23,248 nt of DNA from M3007 sp046299435 (GCA_046299435.1 JBKBIC010000055.1:1-23248), one strand, 5' to 3'. Shown: positions 14,228-23,085, numbered from the stretch's first letter. The notes: generated by a model from the letters alone, not told the origin. Translations and numbers: made by a program.

Positions 14228-14275
14228 GGGATGGAGCGACGTGGACATTCCTCATCCTTCATGCCTCATCCCTAT
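14205..14275. repeat. Inverted GGCATGA/GGGATGA heptamer arms across two converging gene ends
   Basis: Left arm 14207-14234: GGGATGA, GGCATGA, GGCATGA, GGGATGG. The right arm, read on the other strand from 14272, gives GGGATGA, GGCATGA, AGGATGA. Each arm encodes GMRHE and the TGA stop of the gene entering it. The gap between the two stop codons is only 24 bases. Confidence 0.93.
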
Positions 14276-15337
14276 CGAAAACGCGACCGTCCGCAGCCGT
14301 CGGGTGGGGAAGCTTCCGGCCACGTTTTCCTCCAAAATCATGGCTTGGGCTTCGGGCATCTCGAACACTTCGGCCATGTTGCGGATGCGGGCAGCGGGCA
14401 CGCCGACTGCCTTCAAATCGGCGACCAATGCCGCCGAGGGAAATTTCCCGATTTCTGATTTCAATATTTCGCACAGCCGGGCGCGGTTTTGCACACGGGC
14501 GGTATTCGTCTGAAAATCAGGGTGTTGCAGCAAATTTTCCAAGTTCAGAAAACGGCACAACCGCTCGAATTGCCGCTCCGTGCCGACGGCGAGCAGGAGC
14601 ATTTGCCCGTCGGCGCAAGCAAAAAGGTCGCCATACGGCGCGATGTTCGGGTGCGCTGTGCCCATGCGCTGCGGGATGTGGCCGCTCATCAGGTAGTTCG
14701 AGGCTTGGTTGGCGAGCGAGGCCAGCGCGGACTCCATGAGCGAGGTCGTGACCGTCGCGCCCTCGCCCGTGCGGGCGCGCTGCAGCAGCGCGACGAGCAC
14801 GCCCTCTTTCAGTTGGTGCGCGGCCAAAAGGTCAATCAGCGCGACGGGCATCCGAACGGGCGGGCGGTCGGGCTCGCCGCACATGAACAGGAAGCCGGCC
14901 TCGGCTTGCAGCACCATGTCGAAGGCCGGGCTTTCGTCCTCCGGGTCGGCGAAGGCATTGATTTGGGCGTATATAAGTCGTTGGTTTTCAGCGCGTAAGG
15001 TGTCGGCATCCATGCCCAACCGCCGGGCCGACGAGGGCTTGAAATTGGAAATCACGACATCGGCGGCGCGGGCATATTCGAGCGCGAGGGCGCGGTCGGT
15101 CGGGTCGGCAAGGTCGAGCAGCAGGTGTTTTTTGCCCCAATTGACGGCGCAGAAATAGGCCGACACGGGCGCGTCGGGGCTTTCGGAGGGCTGTTTCCAG
15201 CCGCGTGTGATGTCGCCGCCGGTGGTTTTGTTTTCGATTTTGACGACCTCCGCGCCCAGTTCGGCGAAGAACATCCCGACTGCTGGGCCAGCCAACACGC
15301 CCGCGAATTCGACTACTTTTAAGCCTTTGAAAATCAT
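14252..15337 (-). CDS. CaiB/BaiF-family (class III) CoA-transferase
   Basis: Class III CoA-transferases move CoA between carboxylic acids in a ternary complex with an aspartyl-CoA intermediate. The 361-residue product shows the family start LKVVEFAGVLAGPAVGMFFA, AELGAEVVKIE (25-35), the LLLDL strand and the catalytic aspartate D140 in FDMVLQAEAG. It is somewhat shorter than the usual 380-410. The substrate cannot be told; no acyl-CoA pathway genes are adjacent. ATG 15337 is the M of the conserved N-terminus. The final GMRHEG and stop are encoded by the inverted heptamer repeat. It is divergent from nnr with a 49-base gap containing CAGATTTGAGAT-like units. Confidence 0.93.
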   Translation of the reverse strand: MIFKGLKVVEFAGVLAGPAVGMFFAELGAEVVKIENKTTGGDITRGWKQPSESPDAPVSAYFCAVNWGKKHLLLDLADPTDRALALEYARAADVVISNFKPSSARRLGMDADTLRAENQRLIYAQINAFADPEDESPAFDMVLQAEAGFLFMCGEPDRPPVRMPVALIDLLAAHQLKEGVLVALLQRARTGEGATVTTSLMESALASLANQASNYLMSGHIPQRMGTAHPNIAPYGDLFACADGQMLLLAVGTERQFERLCRFLNLENLLQHPDFQTNTARVQNRARLCEILKSEIGKFPSAALVADLKAVGVPAARIRNMAEVFEMPEAQAMILEENVAGSFPTRRLRTVAFSIGMRHEG

Positions 15338-15386
15338 GCTTTTTGAGATTTCAGATTTGAGATGCCAGACAAATCCACCGTCCACC

Positions 15387-16898
15387 ATGAAAATTTTTAG
15401 TGTTGAGCAAATCCGCGCTTGGGATGCCTATACCATTGAAAATGAGCCTGTTGCGTCGGTCGAATTGATGAACCGGGCAGCGGCTGCGTTCGTGGATTGG
15501 CTTGCTGGGCTGTTCGTCCAGCCCGACCAGCCAGTGCTTTGCGTATGCGGCACGGGCAACAACGGCGGCGACGGCGTGGCGGCAGCGCGGCTCCTGGACG
15601 CCCTGCATTTCGACGCGAAAGTATTGGTTTGCGATTTCGCCGGGAAACGCTCGCCGGATTTCGAGGCGCAAATCCACCTGCTGCCGCAGCACGGCGCGGT
15701 GCCTGTGCAATGGCTGAAAACCGCCGACGATTTGCCACAACTCGCTGAAAATGTGCTGGTTGTAGATGCGCTGTTCGGCTCCGGCCTTACCCGCGAGCCG
15801 TCGGGCGAGTTCGCCAAAATCATCGAATGGCTCAATGCGTTGCCCAACACGGTCGTCTCGATTGACCTGCCAAGCGGGCTTTTTGCCGACCGACACACGC
15901 CGGGCCTGACGGTGGAGGCCGACCGGACGTTCAGTTTTGAGCAGCCGAAACTGGCTTTCTTTTTCCCGGAAAATGCCCGCAGGGTAGGCGAGTGGGCATT
16001 CGGCAGCATCGGCTTGTCGCTTGATTTTCAGGCAAATACGCCGACGGATTTCCATTTTTTGACTTCTGCGGAAGCCGCCCGGCTGCGCCGCCCGCGCCGA
16101 AGATTCGACCACAAAGGCACGTTCGGGCACGCACTTTTGGCGGCGGGCAGCATCGGGAAAATGGGCGCGGCCACGCTCGCGGCGCGGGCCTGCCTGCGGG
16201 CGGGCGCGGGCTTGCTGACCGTTCATGTGCCGCGTGCAGGCGTGGAAATCCTGCAAAACGCCGCGCCCGAAGCCATGTGCAGCGCGGATGCCGTGACCGA
16301 AATGTGGACGACAGTGCCGGATTTGTCGCGGTTCGCGGCGGTAGGCGTTGGCCCCGGCATAGGGACGGGCAAGCCGACCGAACGTGCCCTCGAAAACCTA
16401 CTCAAAAAAGCCGCTGTGCCGCTCGTGCTGGATGCCGACGCGCTGAATTTGCTGGCGCAAAACCCGGCTTGGTGGGCTTTTTTGCCGACAAATTCTGTGC
16501 TCACGCCGCACCCCAAAGAATTCGAGCGGCTGTTTGGCGCGACGGGAAACGACTTTGCAAGGCTGGATTTGCAGCGCAAAATGGCGCGTGAACACGGCGT
16601 TTTCATTGTGCTGAAAGGTGCGCACTCGGCCATCGCTTGCCCGGATGGGGAGGTTTGGTTCAATTCGACGGGCAACCCCGGCATGGCCACTGGCGGCAGC
16701 GGCGATGTGCTGACGGGCATCCTGACCGGGCTACTGGCACAAGGCTACGAACCAAAAAATGCCGTCCGGCTCGGTGTGTTTTTGCACGGTTTGGCGGGCG
16801 ATTTGGCGGCGGCGGAGCGCAGCGAGGAGGCTTTGGTGGCGGGTGATTTGGTGGATTTTTTAGGCCGGGCTTGGCTGAAAATCGGGTCGTTGGCCTGA
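15387..16898 (+). CDS. nnr: Bifunctional NAD(P)H-hydrate epimerase / ADP-dependent dehydratase
   Basis: Nnr repairs hydrated NADH and NADPH: the N-terminal YjeF domain epimerises R-NAD(P)HX and the C-terminal ribokinase-like domain dehydrates S-NAD(P)HX using ADP. The 503-residue product has the fused length. Epimerase motifs are GTGNNGGDG (55-63), VDALFGSGL (126-134) and DLPSG (160-164). Dehydratase motifs are HKGTFGHALLAAGS (241-254), VGPGIG (321-326), LTPHPKEF (372-379) and NPGMATGGSGDVLTG (430-444). The start at 15387 gives the usual MKIFSVEQIRAWD. The leader contains two CCACCGT-type units, the same unit family as in lpxB. It ends 22 bases before a strong bidirectional terminator. Confidence 0.97.
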   Translation: MKIFSVEQIRAWDAYTIENEPVASVELMNRAAAAFVDWLAGLFVQPDQPVLCVCGTGNNGGDGVAAARLLDALHFDAKVLVCDFAGKRSPDFEAQIHLLPQHGAVPVQWLKTADDLPQLAENVLVVDALFGSGLTREPSGEFAKIIEWLNALPNTVVSIDLPSGLFADRHTPGLTVEADRTFSFEQPKLAFFFPENARRVGEWAFGSIGLSLDFQANTPTDFHFLTSAEAARLRRPRRRFDHKGTFGHALLAAGSIGKMGAATLAARACLRAGAGLLTVHVPRAGVEILQNAAPEAMCSADAVTEMWTTVPDLSRFAAVGVGPGIGTGKPTERALENLLKKAAVPLVLDADALNLLAQNPAWWAFLPTNSVLTPHPKEFERLFGATGNDFARLDLQRKMAREHGVFIVLKGAHSAIACPDGEVWFNSTGNPGMATGGSGDVLTGILTGLLAQGYEPKNAVRLGVFLHGLAGDLAAAERSEEALVAGDLVDFLGRAWLKIGSLA

Positions 16899-16920
16899 CC
16901 GAGACGAGGGTTTCGGACAT

Positions 16921-16958
16921 AAAAAAAGTCGGGGCGGCACACCGCCCCGACTTTTTTT
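16921..16958. terminator. Bidirectional Rho-independent terminator
   Basis: Seven A, a perfect 10-bp stem GTCGGGGCGG/CCGCCCCGAC around a CACA loop, then seven T. It lies between converging nnr and the OmpA gene and works in either direction. Confidence 0.95.
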
Positions 16959-16984
16959 CATGCCTAAAAACCCCATCTGACGGG

Positions 16985-18607
16985 TCAATCCACCACTAAT
17001 TCAAACTCCACACGGCGGTTCATTTCGCGTCCGGCGGGCGTGGAATTGGCCGCGATGGGGCGCATCTCGCCGAAACCGGCGTAGCGCAGGCGGTTTTCTT
17101 TCACGCCCCGGAACACGAGGTAATCCACGCAAGCCTTCGCGCGGGCGGTCGAGAGCGCGAGGTTTTTCTCCTCGTCGCCTTGGTCGTCGGTGTGGCCGCT
17201 GATGGCAAGTTTGTAGTCCGGGTACTGTTTCAGGATGTTGAAAAGTTCGTCGAGCACGGCGTAGGACTGCATTTTCAAGACGGCTTTTCCGCTCTCGAAT
17301 TGCACAGCTTTCGTGGCGAAGGCCAGTTTTTCCTTCACTTCTTGCTTGATTTCCGGGCAGCCGTCTGCCCCGGTGCCGGGCGAAGTCGGGCATTTGTCCA
17401 TGTTGTCGGCCACGCCGTCGCCGTCGGTGTCGGGGCAGCCTTTGATTTTCCCGGCCACCGTCGGGCAGCCGTCATCTTTGTCGGCCACGCCGTCTTTGTC
17501 TTGGTCAGGGCAGCCGTTGAGGTCGCCGGGCGTGTCGGGGCAAGGGTCGTCCTTGTCGGCCACGCGGTCGCCGTCTTTGTCGGGGCAGCCGAAGAGCGGG
17601 CCGGGCACGTCGGGGCATTTGTCGTTGTTGTCAAAAGTGCCGTCGCCGTCGGAGTCTTTGGGTTGCGGACAGCCTTTGTTGGCGATGTTGCCGGGGTCGG
17701 TGGGGCAGAGGTCGTCTTTGTCGGGCACACCGTCAAAATCCGTGTCGGGGCAGCCGTTCCAGCGGCCGGGCGTGTCGGGGCATTCGTCATCGGCATCGGC
17801 AGTGCCGTCTTTGTCGCGGTCGGGGCAGCCTTTGACGGTGCCCGGCGCGTTCGGGCAGAGGTCGTCTTTGTCGGGCACACCGTCGCCGTCGGTATCGGGG
17901 CAGCCTTCGGTTTCGAGGGAGCCTTTTTGGTCGGGGCATTTATCCTCTTGGTCGCCGAGGCCGTCGCCGTCCTTGTCGGGGCAGCCGAGCGCGGAGGCCG
18001 GGCCGGGCAGTTCGGGGCAGCGGTCGGCGATGTCGGGGATGCTGTCCTTGTCCGTATCGGCGGGCGGCGGTGGGGGCGGCGGCACGATTTCGGATTTGTG
18101 CAAGAGGTACACGAAGCCCACGCCGAGTTGCAGGTTGTCGCGGTTGTCGTTCATGGCCTTGCGAAACTCGCCCTGTACATTGACGTAGGCGTACTTGGAA
18201 ATGCGGAAATTCAGCCCGGCCCCGAACGGGAAATGCACGTCGGAACTGTCCAACGCCTCGGTGAAAAGCCCCGCGCCGGCAAACACATACGGCGAGACCT
18301 GCCGTAGTGGGTTCTGCGCACCGAGCTGGAACACAAGGTCGAGGCTGGCGGTGACGGTGTTGTCGGTCTTGTTCGGGAGTTTGGCGAGGGCCATTTTGAC
18401 GGGCAGGCCGACGTTGAGGAAGGGGGCCACGTTTCGGAAATAGCCCACCTCGAAGCCCTGACTGACGCGGGCCGTGTTGTTGTAGAGCGAGCCGTAATCC
18501 ACGACGTTCACTTTGGCGTGAATGGCGTTGCGGAATTCCGTGTTCTGGCTTGCAAGGGGGACGGCCACGCAGGCACAGGCCGCGAGGATTAAAATCTGCT
18601 TTCTCAT
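16985..18607 (-). CDS. OmpA-family outer membrane protein with nine TSP3 repeats
   Basis: The 540-residue product has a signal peptide (MRKQILILAACACVAVPLAS) and an N-terminal beta-barrel-like region (about 22-172). A seven-proline linker follows, then nine Ca2+-binding thrombospondin type-3 repeats (about 183-420, pattern D.D.DG..D..D.CP..PG...GCP). The C-terminal OmpA/MotB domain (about 430-540) has GHTDD at 471, NLALSTARA at 482-490 and NRRVEFEL near the end, which binds peptidoglycan diaminopimelate. The TSP3 rod probably spans the periplasm between barrel and wall domain. The start at 18607 sits at the signal peptide. It is followed by the terminator at 16921-16958 and preceded by 165 bases without a gene. 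Confidence 0.96.
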   Translation of the reverse strand: MRKQILILAACACVAVPLASQNTEFRNAIHAKVNVVDYGSLYNNTARVSQGFEVGYFRNVAPFLNVGLPVKMALAKLPNKTDNTVTASLDLVFQLGAQNPLRQVSPYVFAGAGLFTEALDSSDVHFPFGAGLNFRISKYAYVNVQGEFRKAMNDNRDNLQLGVGFVYLLHKSEIVPPPPPPPADTDKDSIPDIADRCPELPGPASALGCPDKDGDGLGDQEDKCPDQKGSLETEGCPDTDGDGVPDKDDLCPNAPGTVKGCPDRDKDGTADADDECPDTPGRWNGCPDTDFDGVPDKDDLCPTDPGNIANKGCPQPKDSDGDGTFDNNDKCPDVPGPLFGCPDKDGDRVADKDDPCPDTPGDLNGCPDQDKDGVADKDDGCPTVAGKIKGCPDTDGDGVADNMDKCPTSPGTGADGCPEIKQEVKEKLAFATKAVQFESGKAVLKMQSYAVLDELFNILKQYPDYKLAISGHTDDQGDEEKNLALSTARAKACVDYLVFRGVKENRLRYAGFGEMRPIAANSTPAGREMNRRVEFELVVD

Positions 18608-18744
18608 TATTAAAAAAATCGGTTTTAAGATTCCGAGAGAAGATTGTCGAGCGCCAGATGCCGATGCGGCAATGCCCGGTTCCGCTTTGTCCAATCCCTC
18701 GGAGACGTATTAAATCAAAAAGGATACCAAGTGTTTTTAGTCTG

Positions 18745-18784
18745 TTAGTCAAGTAGCCAACCAACTAACAGGCTACCTGACTAA
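18745..18784. repeat. Inverted repeat TTAGTCAAGTAGCC at the serine hydrolase stop codon
   Basis: Arms 18745-18758 and 18771-18784 are reverse complements with one mismatch around a 12-base spacer that itself has CTAACAG units. The right arm covers the last residues (LVR) and TAG stop (18775-18773) of the serine hydrolase. No T-tract of terminator type follows in the gene's direction, though TAAAAACAC lies about 10 bases downstream. Confidence 0.75.
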
Positions 18785-19975
18785 TCGGCTGAAAAACTCC
18801 GGCAGGCACCGCCCGGCCAAACCGGAGGGTGCGTTGAACAACACGCAAATCCCGATGCCCGCCCGGCGGTCGAAGGCAATCTCGCTTTTGAAGCCGTTGA
18901 CGTAGCCGCCATGGCAAACCAGCGTGTCACCGCCGCAAGCCAGCACCCGCCAGCCGAGGGCGTAGCTGGCCGTTTTTGGGCTGGGCCATTCGCCGAAATA
19001 GCGTCGCTCGTCCTCCGTGCGGATGCGCGGGCGGAACACCTCGTCGAGTGTCGAATCGGCCACGATGTCGGGTCGGTGGCCGAGCAGGACTTTGAGCCAC
19101 TGGCCCATGTCGGACGCGCTCGCGTTCACGCCGCCCGCCGGGGCCGTGTTGTAATAATATGGCGTGATGCGTTGGCGGCCCGTCGGTTCGGCGTGGTTGG
19201 GGTTCTGGGTGATGCCCTCGAAAGTGAGCGAGGCATCGGTCATGCCTGCCGGGCGCAGGATTTTTTCGGTCAAAAGTTGCTCGTAGGTCTGCCCGGTCGC
19301 GCCGCGCATGACTTCTTCGATGAGCGAAAAAGCGATGTTTTGATACCTGAAAATGGTGCCTTCCTTGCCATAGATGCCCGCTTTGGGCAGCCAAGCGGCC
19401 ATTTTTCGCAAATCCATGCCCTGTTCGATGAGGCTTGTGAAGGCTTGGTACGGCAGCCCGGTCGTGTGCGAAAGCAGGTGCGTCAGCTGCATCCGGCGGG
19501 CCTGTGCCGCGTCGCGGAGTTTGAATTCGGGGAAATGCCGTTGCACGGGGTCGTCCCAATTAAGTTGCTTTTCGGCGACCAAGATGCCCGTCAGCACGCC
19601 CGCAAAACCTTTGGAAAGCGAGCCGATGCGGAAGACCGTGTGCTCGTCCACCAGTTCCATGCTGCCGAGTGCGCGCCGACCGTAGCCTTTGCAAAAAATC
19701 ACCGACGTGTCTTTTACGATGACCACCGCCGCGCCTGGCACGGCGTAGGTCGTCATCGCCAACTCGAAAAAGCGGTCGTAATCGGCCAGTGCCTCGGCCA
19801 TTTGCGGGTCAACGGGTGTCGTCTTTTCGGCAAACGATTGGGCAAAAAACGCCCCGTCGGGGCGGGCGGCCACGCTGTTGCAATGCCAGTTGGCGGCCAT
19901 GAGCAGGCCCGCGAAACCAAGTGTTTTTAGAAAAAGGAACCAGCGTTGGGTATCTGAAATCCAGCGTGTCTTCAT
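18773..19975 (-). CDS. Serine hydrolase, beta-lactamase/class C-like (PF00144)
   Basis: The 400-residue product has the three active-site elements of class C-type penicillin-binding esterases: SLSK (S119, K122), YQN (211-213) and HGG (355-357), the last in place of KTG. The N-terminus has a hydrophobic stretch (WFLFLKTLGFAGLLMAANWH, about 12-31) ending at a Cys (C32), so it is a secreted protein or lipoprotein. Activities in this family include D-amino-acid peptidase, esterase and beta-lactamase; which applies is unknown. The start at 19975 (MKTRW) is 22 bases after the Uma2 stop, suggesting co-transcription. The C-terminal residues lie in an inverted repeat. Confidence 0.93.
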   Translation of the reverse strand: MKTRWISDTQRWFLFLKTLGFAGLLMAANWHCNSVAARPDGAFFAQSFAEKTTPVDPQMAEALADYDRFFELAMTTYAVPGAAVVIVKDTSVIFCKGYGRRALGSMELVDEHTVFRIGSLSKGFAGVLTGILVAEKQLNWDDPVQRHFPEFKLRDAAQARRMQLTHLLSHTTGLPYQAFTSLIEQGMDLRKMAAWLPKAGIYGKEGTIFRYQNIAFSLIEEVMRGATGQTYEQLLTEKILRPAGMTDASLTFEGITQNPNHAEPTGRQRITPYYYNTAPAGGVNASASDMGQWLKVLLGHRPDIVADSTLDEVFRPRIRTEDERRYFGEWPSPKTASYALGWRVLACGGDTLVCHGGYVNGFKSEIAFDRRAGIGICVLFNAPSGLAGRCLPEFFSRLVR

Positions 19976-19997
19976 CAAATCAAATGGGCGGTTGGTC

Positions 19998-20639
19998 TTA
20001 GTCAAGCAGAACGGTCGGGTCGAACTCGAAGCCCGGCAACACCGTTTCGCCGGAGAGTTTTTGGTCGAAATCAAGGGTCTCTGTGCTGCCATCGGCGCGG
20101 TACACGAACGATTTTTGGGCGTATGGGTCGAACAGCCACGCGAGCCGCACCCCGTTGGCAATCCACGCTTCCGACATTTTGGCTTTCAAATCCTCCAAAT
20201 CATCGCTTGGGCTGAGCACTTCAATCACGAAATCCGGGACAACGCGGGCAAAGGTTTTTTTCTCGGCAGGCGAGAGCCGGGCATCCTTTTCGTTCGAGAC
20301 CCATGCCGCGTCGGGCATCCGCTTGGAGCCGTCGGGCAGTACGAACAGGGCTTGTGAGCTGAATGTCCTGCCGAGTTTGGCCTTCAAATTCCAAACTCCG
20401 AGATGGGCGATGGCAACGGACTCTTTGCCGCTAGTTTCATAGGGAGAAGGAGGCATGATGGAGAGGTTTCCGTTTTTGTCGTGTTCAAGGCGCAGGTCAG
20501 GGTTTTCGCGGCAAAGTGCGAAAAATGCCTCGTCGTTCAGGCGTGGCAGGACGCGCCGGACGGTCAGCCCGTTGACTTTGAAGGAAATTTTTTCCCCAGA
20601 TGTTTTTGATTTGGGTACGGTTGCGGTTGCTGTGCCCAT
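19998..20639 (-). CDS. Uma2-family (DUF820) putative restriction-endonuclease-like protein
   Basis: The 213-residue product has the PD-(D/E)xK-fold pattern of Uma2 proteins: HDKNGNLSIMPPS (53-65), a PDAAW strand (D110), VPDFVIEVLSPSD (D136, E140) and AKMSEAWIANGVRLAWLFDP (153-172). The family is abundant in cyanobacteria and Bacteroidota; its cellular role is unknown. I prefer ATG 20639, because its leader closely matches that of the carboxypeptidase gene. ATG 20675 would add twelve residues (MAIFGPPKPIRT) and cannot be excluded. It sits between a secreted peptidase and a serine hydrolase on the same strand. Confidence 0.88.
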   Translation of the reverse strand: MGTATATVPKSKTSGEKISFKVNGLTVRRVLPRLNDEAFFALCRENPDLRLEHDKNGNLSIMPPSPYETSGKESVAIAHLGVWNLKAKLGRTFSSQALFVLPDGSKRMPDAAWVSNEKDARLSPAEKKTFARVVPDFVIEVLSPSDDLEDLKAKMSEAWIANGVRLAWLFDPYAQKSFVYRADGSTETLDFDQKLSGETVLPGFEFDPTVLLD

Positions 20640-20679
20640 TGTTCGGATTGGTTTTGGTGGCCCAAAAATCGCCATATTC

Positions 20680-20716
20680 AACTTTTCAACGCCTCGTTTT
20701 TCAACGCTTCCTTCAA
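20680..20716. repeat. Short array of TTCAACG-containing units
   Basis: Four copies of TTCAA(C) occur at intervals of about 8-15 bases between the carboxypeptidase stop (TGA at 20715-20713, inside the last copy) and the Uma2 leader. It is a single arm; no inverted partner is seen nearby. Confidence 0.6.
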
Positions 20717-23085
20717 CGTGCCACGACCAATTTCTCCGTCGCCGATGCGCCGCGCTCGGTCAGGATTTGGTAGAAATACGTCCCGGTGGGCCAGTTGCGC
20801 GTGTCGAGTGTGTGGTTGTTTTGGCTGCCCAAGTCGAGCGGCTGCGCGGCCACTGTTTGGCCTAACAAGTTGAAAACCAAGAGTTTGCCCGTGCCGGTGA
20901 TGTTGGCGGCGTTCGTCCATTCAATCAGGGCTTGGTCGCGGGCGGGGTTCGGCTGGCTTTGTTTCAAGGTGAATTCGGTCAGCGGCAACGTGACCGTGCC
21001 GACCGGGATGGTGTACTCCACGACGAGGTCGTCGAAGAAAAAGCCCGCGTAATTCTGGAAACCATCGGAGGCAAGGTCGAAGCGCAGCCACAGGTTTTGG
21101 CCCAAAAACGGCGACAAATCGAGGCACTCCTCCACCCAATCTTCCTGTTGGCCCTCGTAAATCGGCTCATCGAATGGCTGCGAGTTCACGCCCAGTTGGG
21201 TGTAGGTGCCGCAAAGCGGAGTCCAATTTGAGTTGTCGGAAGAGGCAAGGATTTGCACATAGTCGTAATCCTCCTCGATTGACCATTTGGCGAAAAAACG
21301 CGCCCGCGCTTCGACGGCAGTGGCCGGGATGGCGATGGGCTGTTTCAGGGTCATGGAATTGAACTCGTTTTCCTTGTAGTCGCCGACGGGCGAATCGGTG
21401 ATGCTGGCCGGCGCGGAGACGTAAGTCTGGGCCGTGATGCCCCATTTATCCTTGTTCCATTTGCTCAGGTTGTTGCCCGGCTCCTCGAAAGCGGCCTCCA
21501 AGCCGGAACCAAAGGTTTTCACCAGCGTGTCCGTCCACGCCATTTGCCCGTTGTCGAGCGTGAGCAGCATGGAAAATTTCTGCCCGAACACGATGTCCGG
21601 CGCGAGGAACACATCGAACGCGCCATTGGCCGACTCAAACTGATTGATGGTGAACGTCTGCGGCGAACTGATGCCCGCGATATTGCCCGAAACGGGCGTG
21701 AGCGAGACGGTCAGCGGCCCGTCCTGAAACCCATAGCGGATAAGTGAAAACGGGATTTGCAGGCTTTTTTCGGTGAAACGGGCGGGGCTTTCGTCGGTCG
21801 CTTTGCCGAAGCGCAGCACCGCGAGCGCGGCTTTGATGTTTTGGTAAAGGGCGGTCTTGTTCAGGTAATCAATGGCCGTTTCGGGCGGCCAGAAACCGTA
21901 GCTGCCGGGGCCGACTTCGGGCGTGAACGCGAGGCTGTTGGTGGCAAAATACATCCAGTCGTCGCTCGTGCCGTTCACGGCGTAGCCGACGGTTTCGCTG
22001 GCTGTGCCCACTTTGTATTGGTTTTCGGCGGCCAAAAAATCGCCCAAAATCTTGAAGGCTGGCGTGGCGAGCGAGTCGTTGTAGCCCCAGGGGTAAATCA
22101 ATAAGTTGCTGAATGTGTGGTAGTTGAGTGCGATTTGGAAGCCGTGTTCGAGGCAAAAGTCGCGCACCATCTGGCTCTCCGGCTCCGAAAAACCGGAGGG
22201 GCCGCGATAGGTGTCCGACCCCGGATTGGGCGAAGAGCCTTGGTCGTCGTTGCCCCAGAAATAGCCGTAGTTGCGGTTCAAGTCCACGCCGAAGGTGCCG
22301 TTGGGGTTGGCGCGGCGGTTTTTGCGGAACAGGCCGCCGCCCTGCGGGTTGGTAGCCTCGTTGAAAAGGTAGCCGTCGGGGTTGACGCAGGGGATGAAAT
22401 ACAGCTCCGCGTTGTTCACAATGTATTGAATCTGTGGGTCTTGCGCGTAGTTTTCGAGCAGGTGCCACAGGAAGAAAATCATCTGCGAGAGGCCGTTCGG
22501 TTCGCGGGCGTGGTGCAGCGCGGTGTAGAGCACTTCCGGCTCCGGCTCGTTGGCGTTCGGGTTGTCGGACACTTTGACGTACCAGAGCGGGCGGCCTTCG
22601 TGGGTCACGAGCGTGTCGCTGACCGGGGCGCGGCTGGTGATGAGGTTCGGGTATTTGTCCTTCATGTCGTCCAAGATGTCCAGCATTTCTTGGTAAGTGA
22701 AGTAGCCGCCCATCGAACCGGGCTTGTAATTGGCCGGAGTCGGGAAATTGAAAAGGTCGCTGGACGCGCCGCCACAGTCGCCGTTGCGCTGCGCCGCCAC
22801 GAGCTGTTGGCTCTGGGCAACGTACCACGCTGAGACATCTGGAATCAAAACCTCTGTCTCGAAGCCCGCCTGCCGGATGATGTCCAGTTCGGTTTCCGAC
22901 AAATCGGTGGTGAAGCTGCGGCCTTTTTCGAGCATCCCGTGGTCGGTTTCCACGCCGAGCGCGGCCAGCTGCGCGATGTCGCGGCCCAGCAAATTGACGC
23001 GGGCGCGGTGGTATTTTTCAGGTGTTTGGGCAAAAAGCGCGGCGCAAAGGCAGCCGAAAAGCAGGGAAAGGCTCAGTTTTTTCAT
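20713..23085 (-). CDS. Secreted M14 zinc carboxypeptidase with T9SS sorting domain
   Basis: The 790-residue product has a signal peptide (MKKLSLSLLFGCLCAALFA, cleavage before Q20). The M14 domain (about 125-420) has zinc ligands H192 and E195 (ALHHAREP) and H323 (LNYHTF), VDLNRNY (267-273) for carboxylate binding, and catalytic E390 (FTPEVGP). All are present, so it should remove C-terminal residues from peptides outside the cell. Residues about 430-700 include beta domains, among them a jelly-roll-like segment (SIEEDYDYVQILASSDN). The last 80 residues form a type A T9SS sorting domain (FTLKQSQPNPARDQALIEW, LLGQTVA, WPTGTYFYQI). ATG 23085 is set by the signal peptide; a weak TACCTTAG box lies at 23112-23105. 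Confidence 0.96.
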   Translation of the reverse strand: MKKLSLSLLFGCLCAALFAQTPEKYHRARVNLLGRDIAQLAALGVETDHGMLEKGRSFTTDLSETELDIIRQAGFETEVLIPDVSAWYVAQSQQLVAAQRNGDCGGASSDLFNFPTPANYKPGSMGGYFTYQEMLDILDDMKDKYPNLITSRAPVSDTLVTHEGRPLWYVKVSDNPNANEPEPEVLYTALHHAREPNGLSQMIFFLWHLLENYAQDPQIQYIVNNAELYFIPCVNPDGYLFNEATNPQGGGLFRKNRRANPNGTFGVDLNRNYGYFWGNDDQGSSPNPGSDTYRGPSGFSEPESQMVRDFCLEHGFQIALNYHTFSNLLIYPWGYNDSLATPAFKILGDFLAAENQYKVGTASETVGYAVNGTSDDWMYFATNSLAFTPEVGPGSYGFWPPETAIDYLNKTALYQNIKAALAVLRFGKATDESPARFTEKSLQIPFSLIRYGFQDGPLTVSLTPVSGNIAGISSPQTFTINQFESANGAFDVFLAPDIVFGQKFSMLLTLDNGQMAWTDTLVKTFGSGLEAAFEEPGNNLSKWNKDKWGITAQTYVSAPASITDSPVGDYKENEFNSMTLKQPIAIPATAVEARARFFAKWSIEEDYDYVQILASSDNSNWTPLCGTYTQLGVNSQPFDEPIYEGQQEDWVEECLDLSPFLGQNLWLRFDLASDGFQNYAGFFFDDLVVEYTIPVGTVTLPLTEFTLKQSQPNPARDQALIEWTNAANITGTGKLLVFNLLGQTVAAQPLDLGSQNNHTLDTRNWPTGTYFYQILTERGASATEKLVVAR

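Noticed and set aside
18608..18744. Possible small gene or RNA between OmpA and the serine hydrolase
   Set aside because: No start with a plausible coding frame, no structured RNA signature; probably the OmpA leader and promoter.
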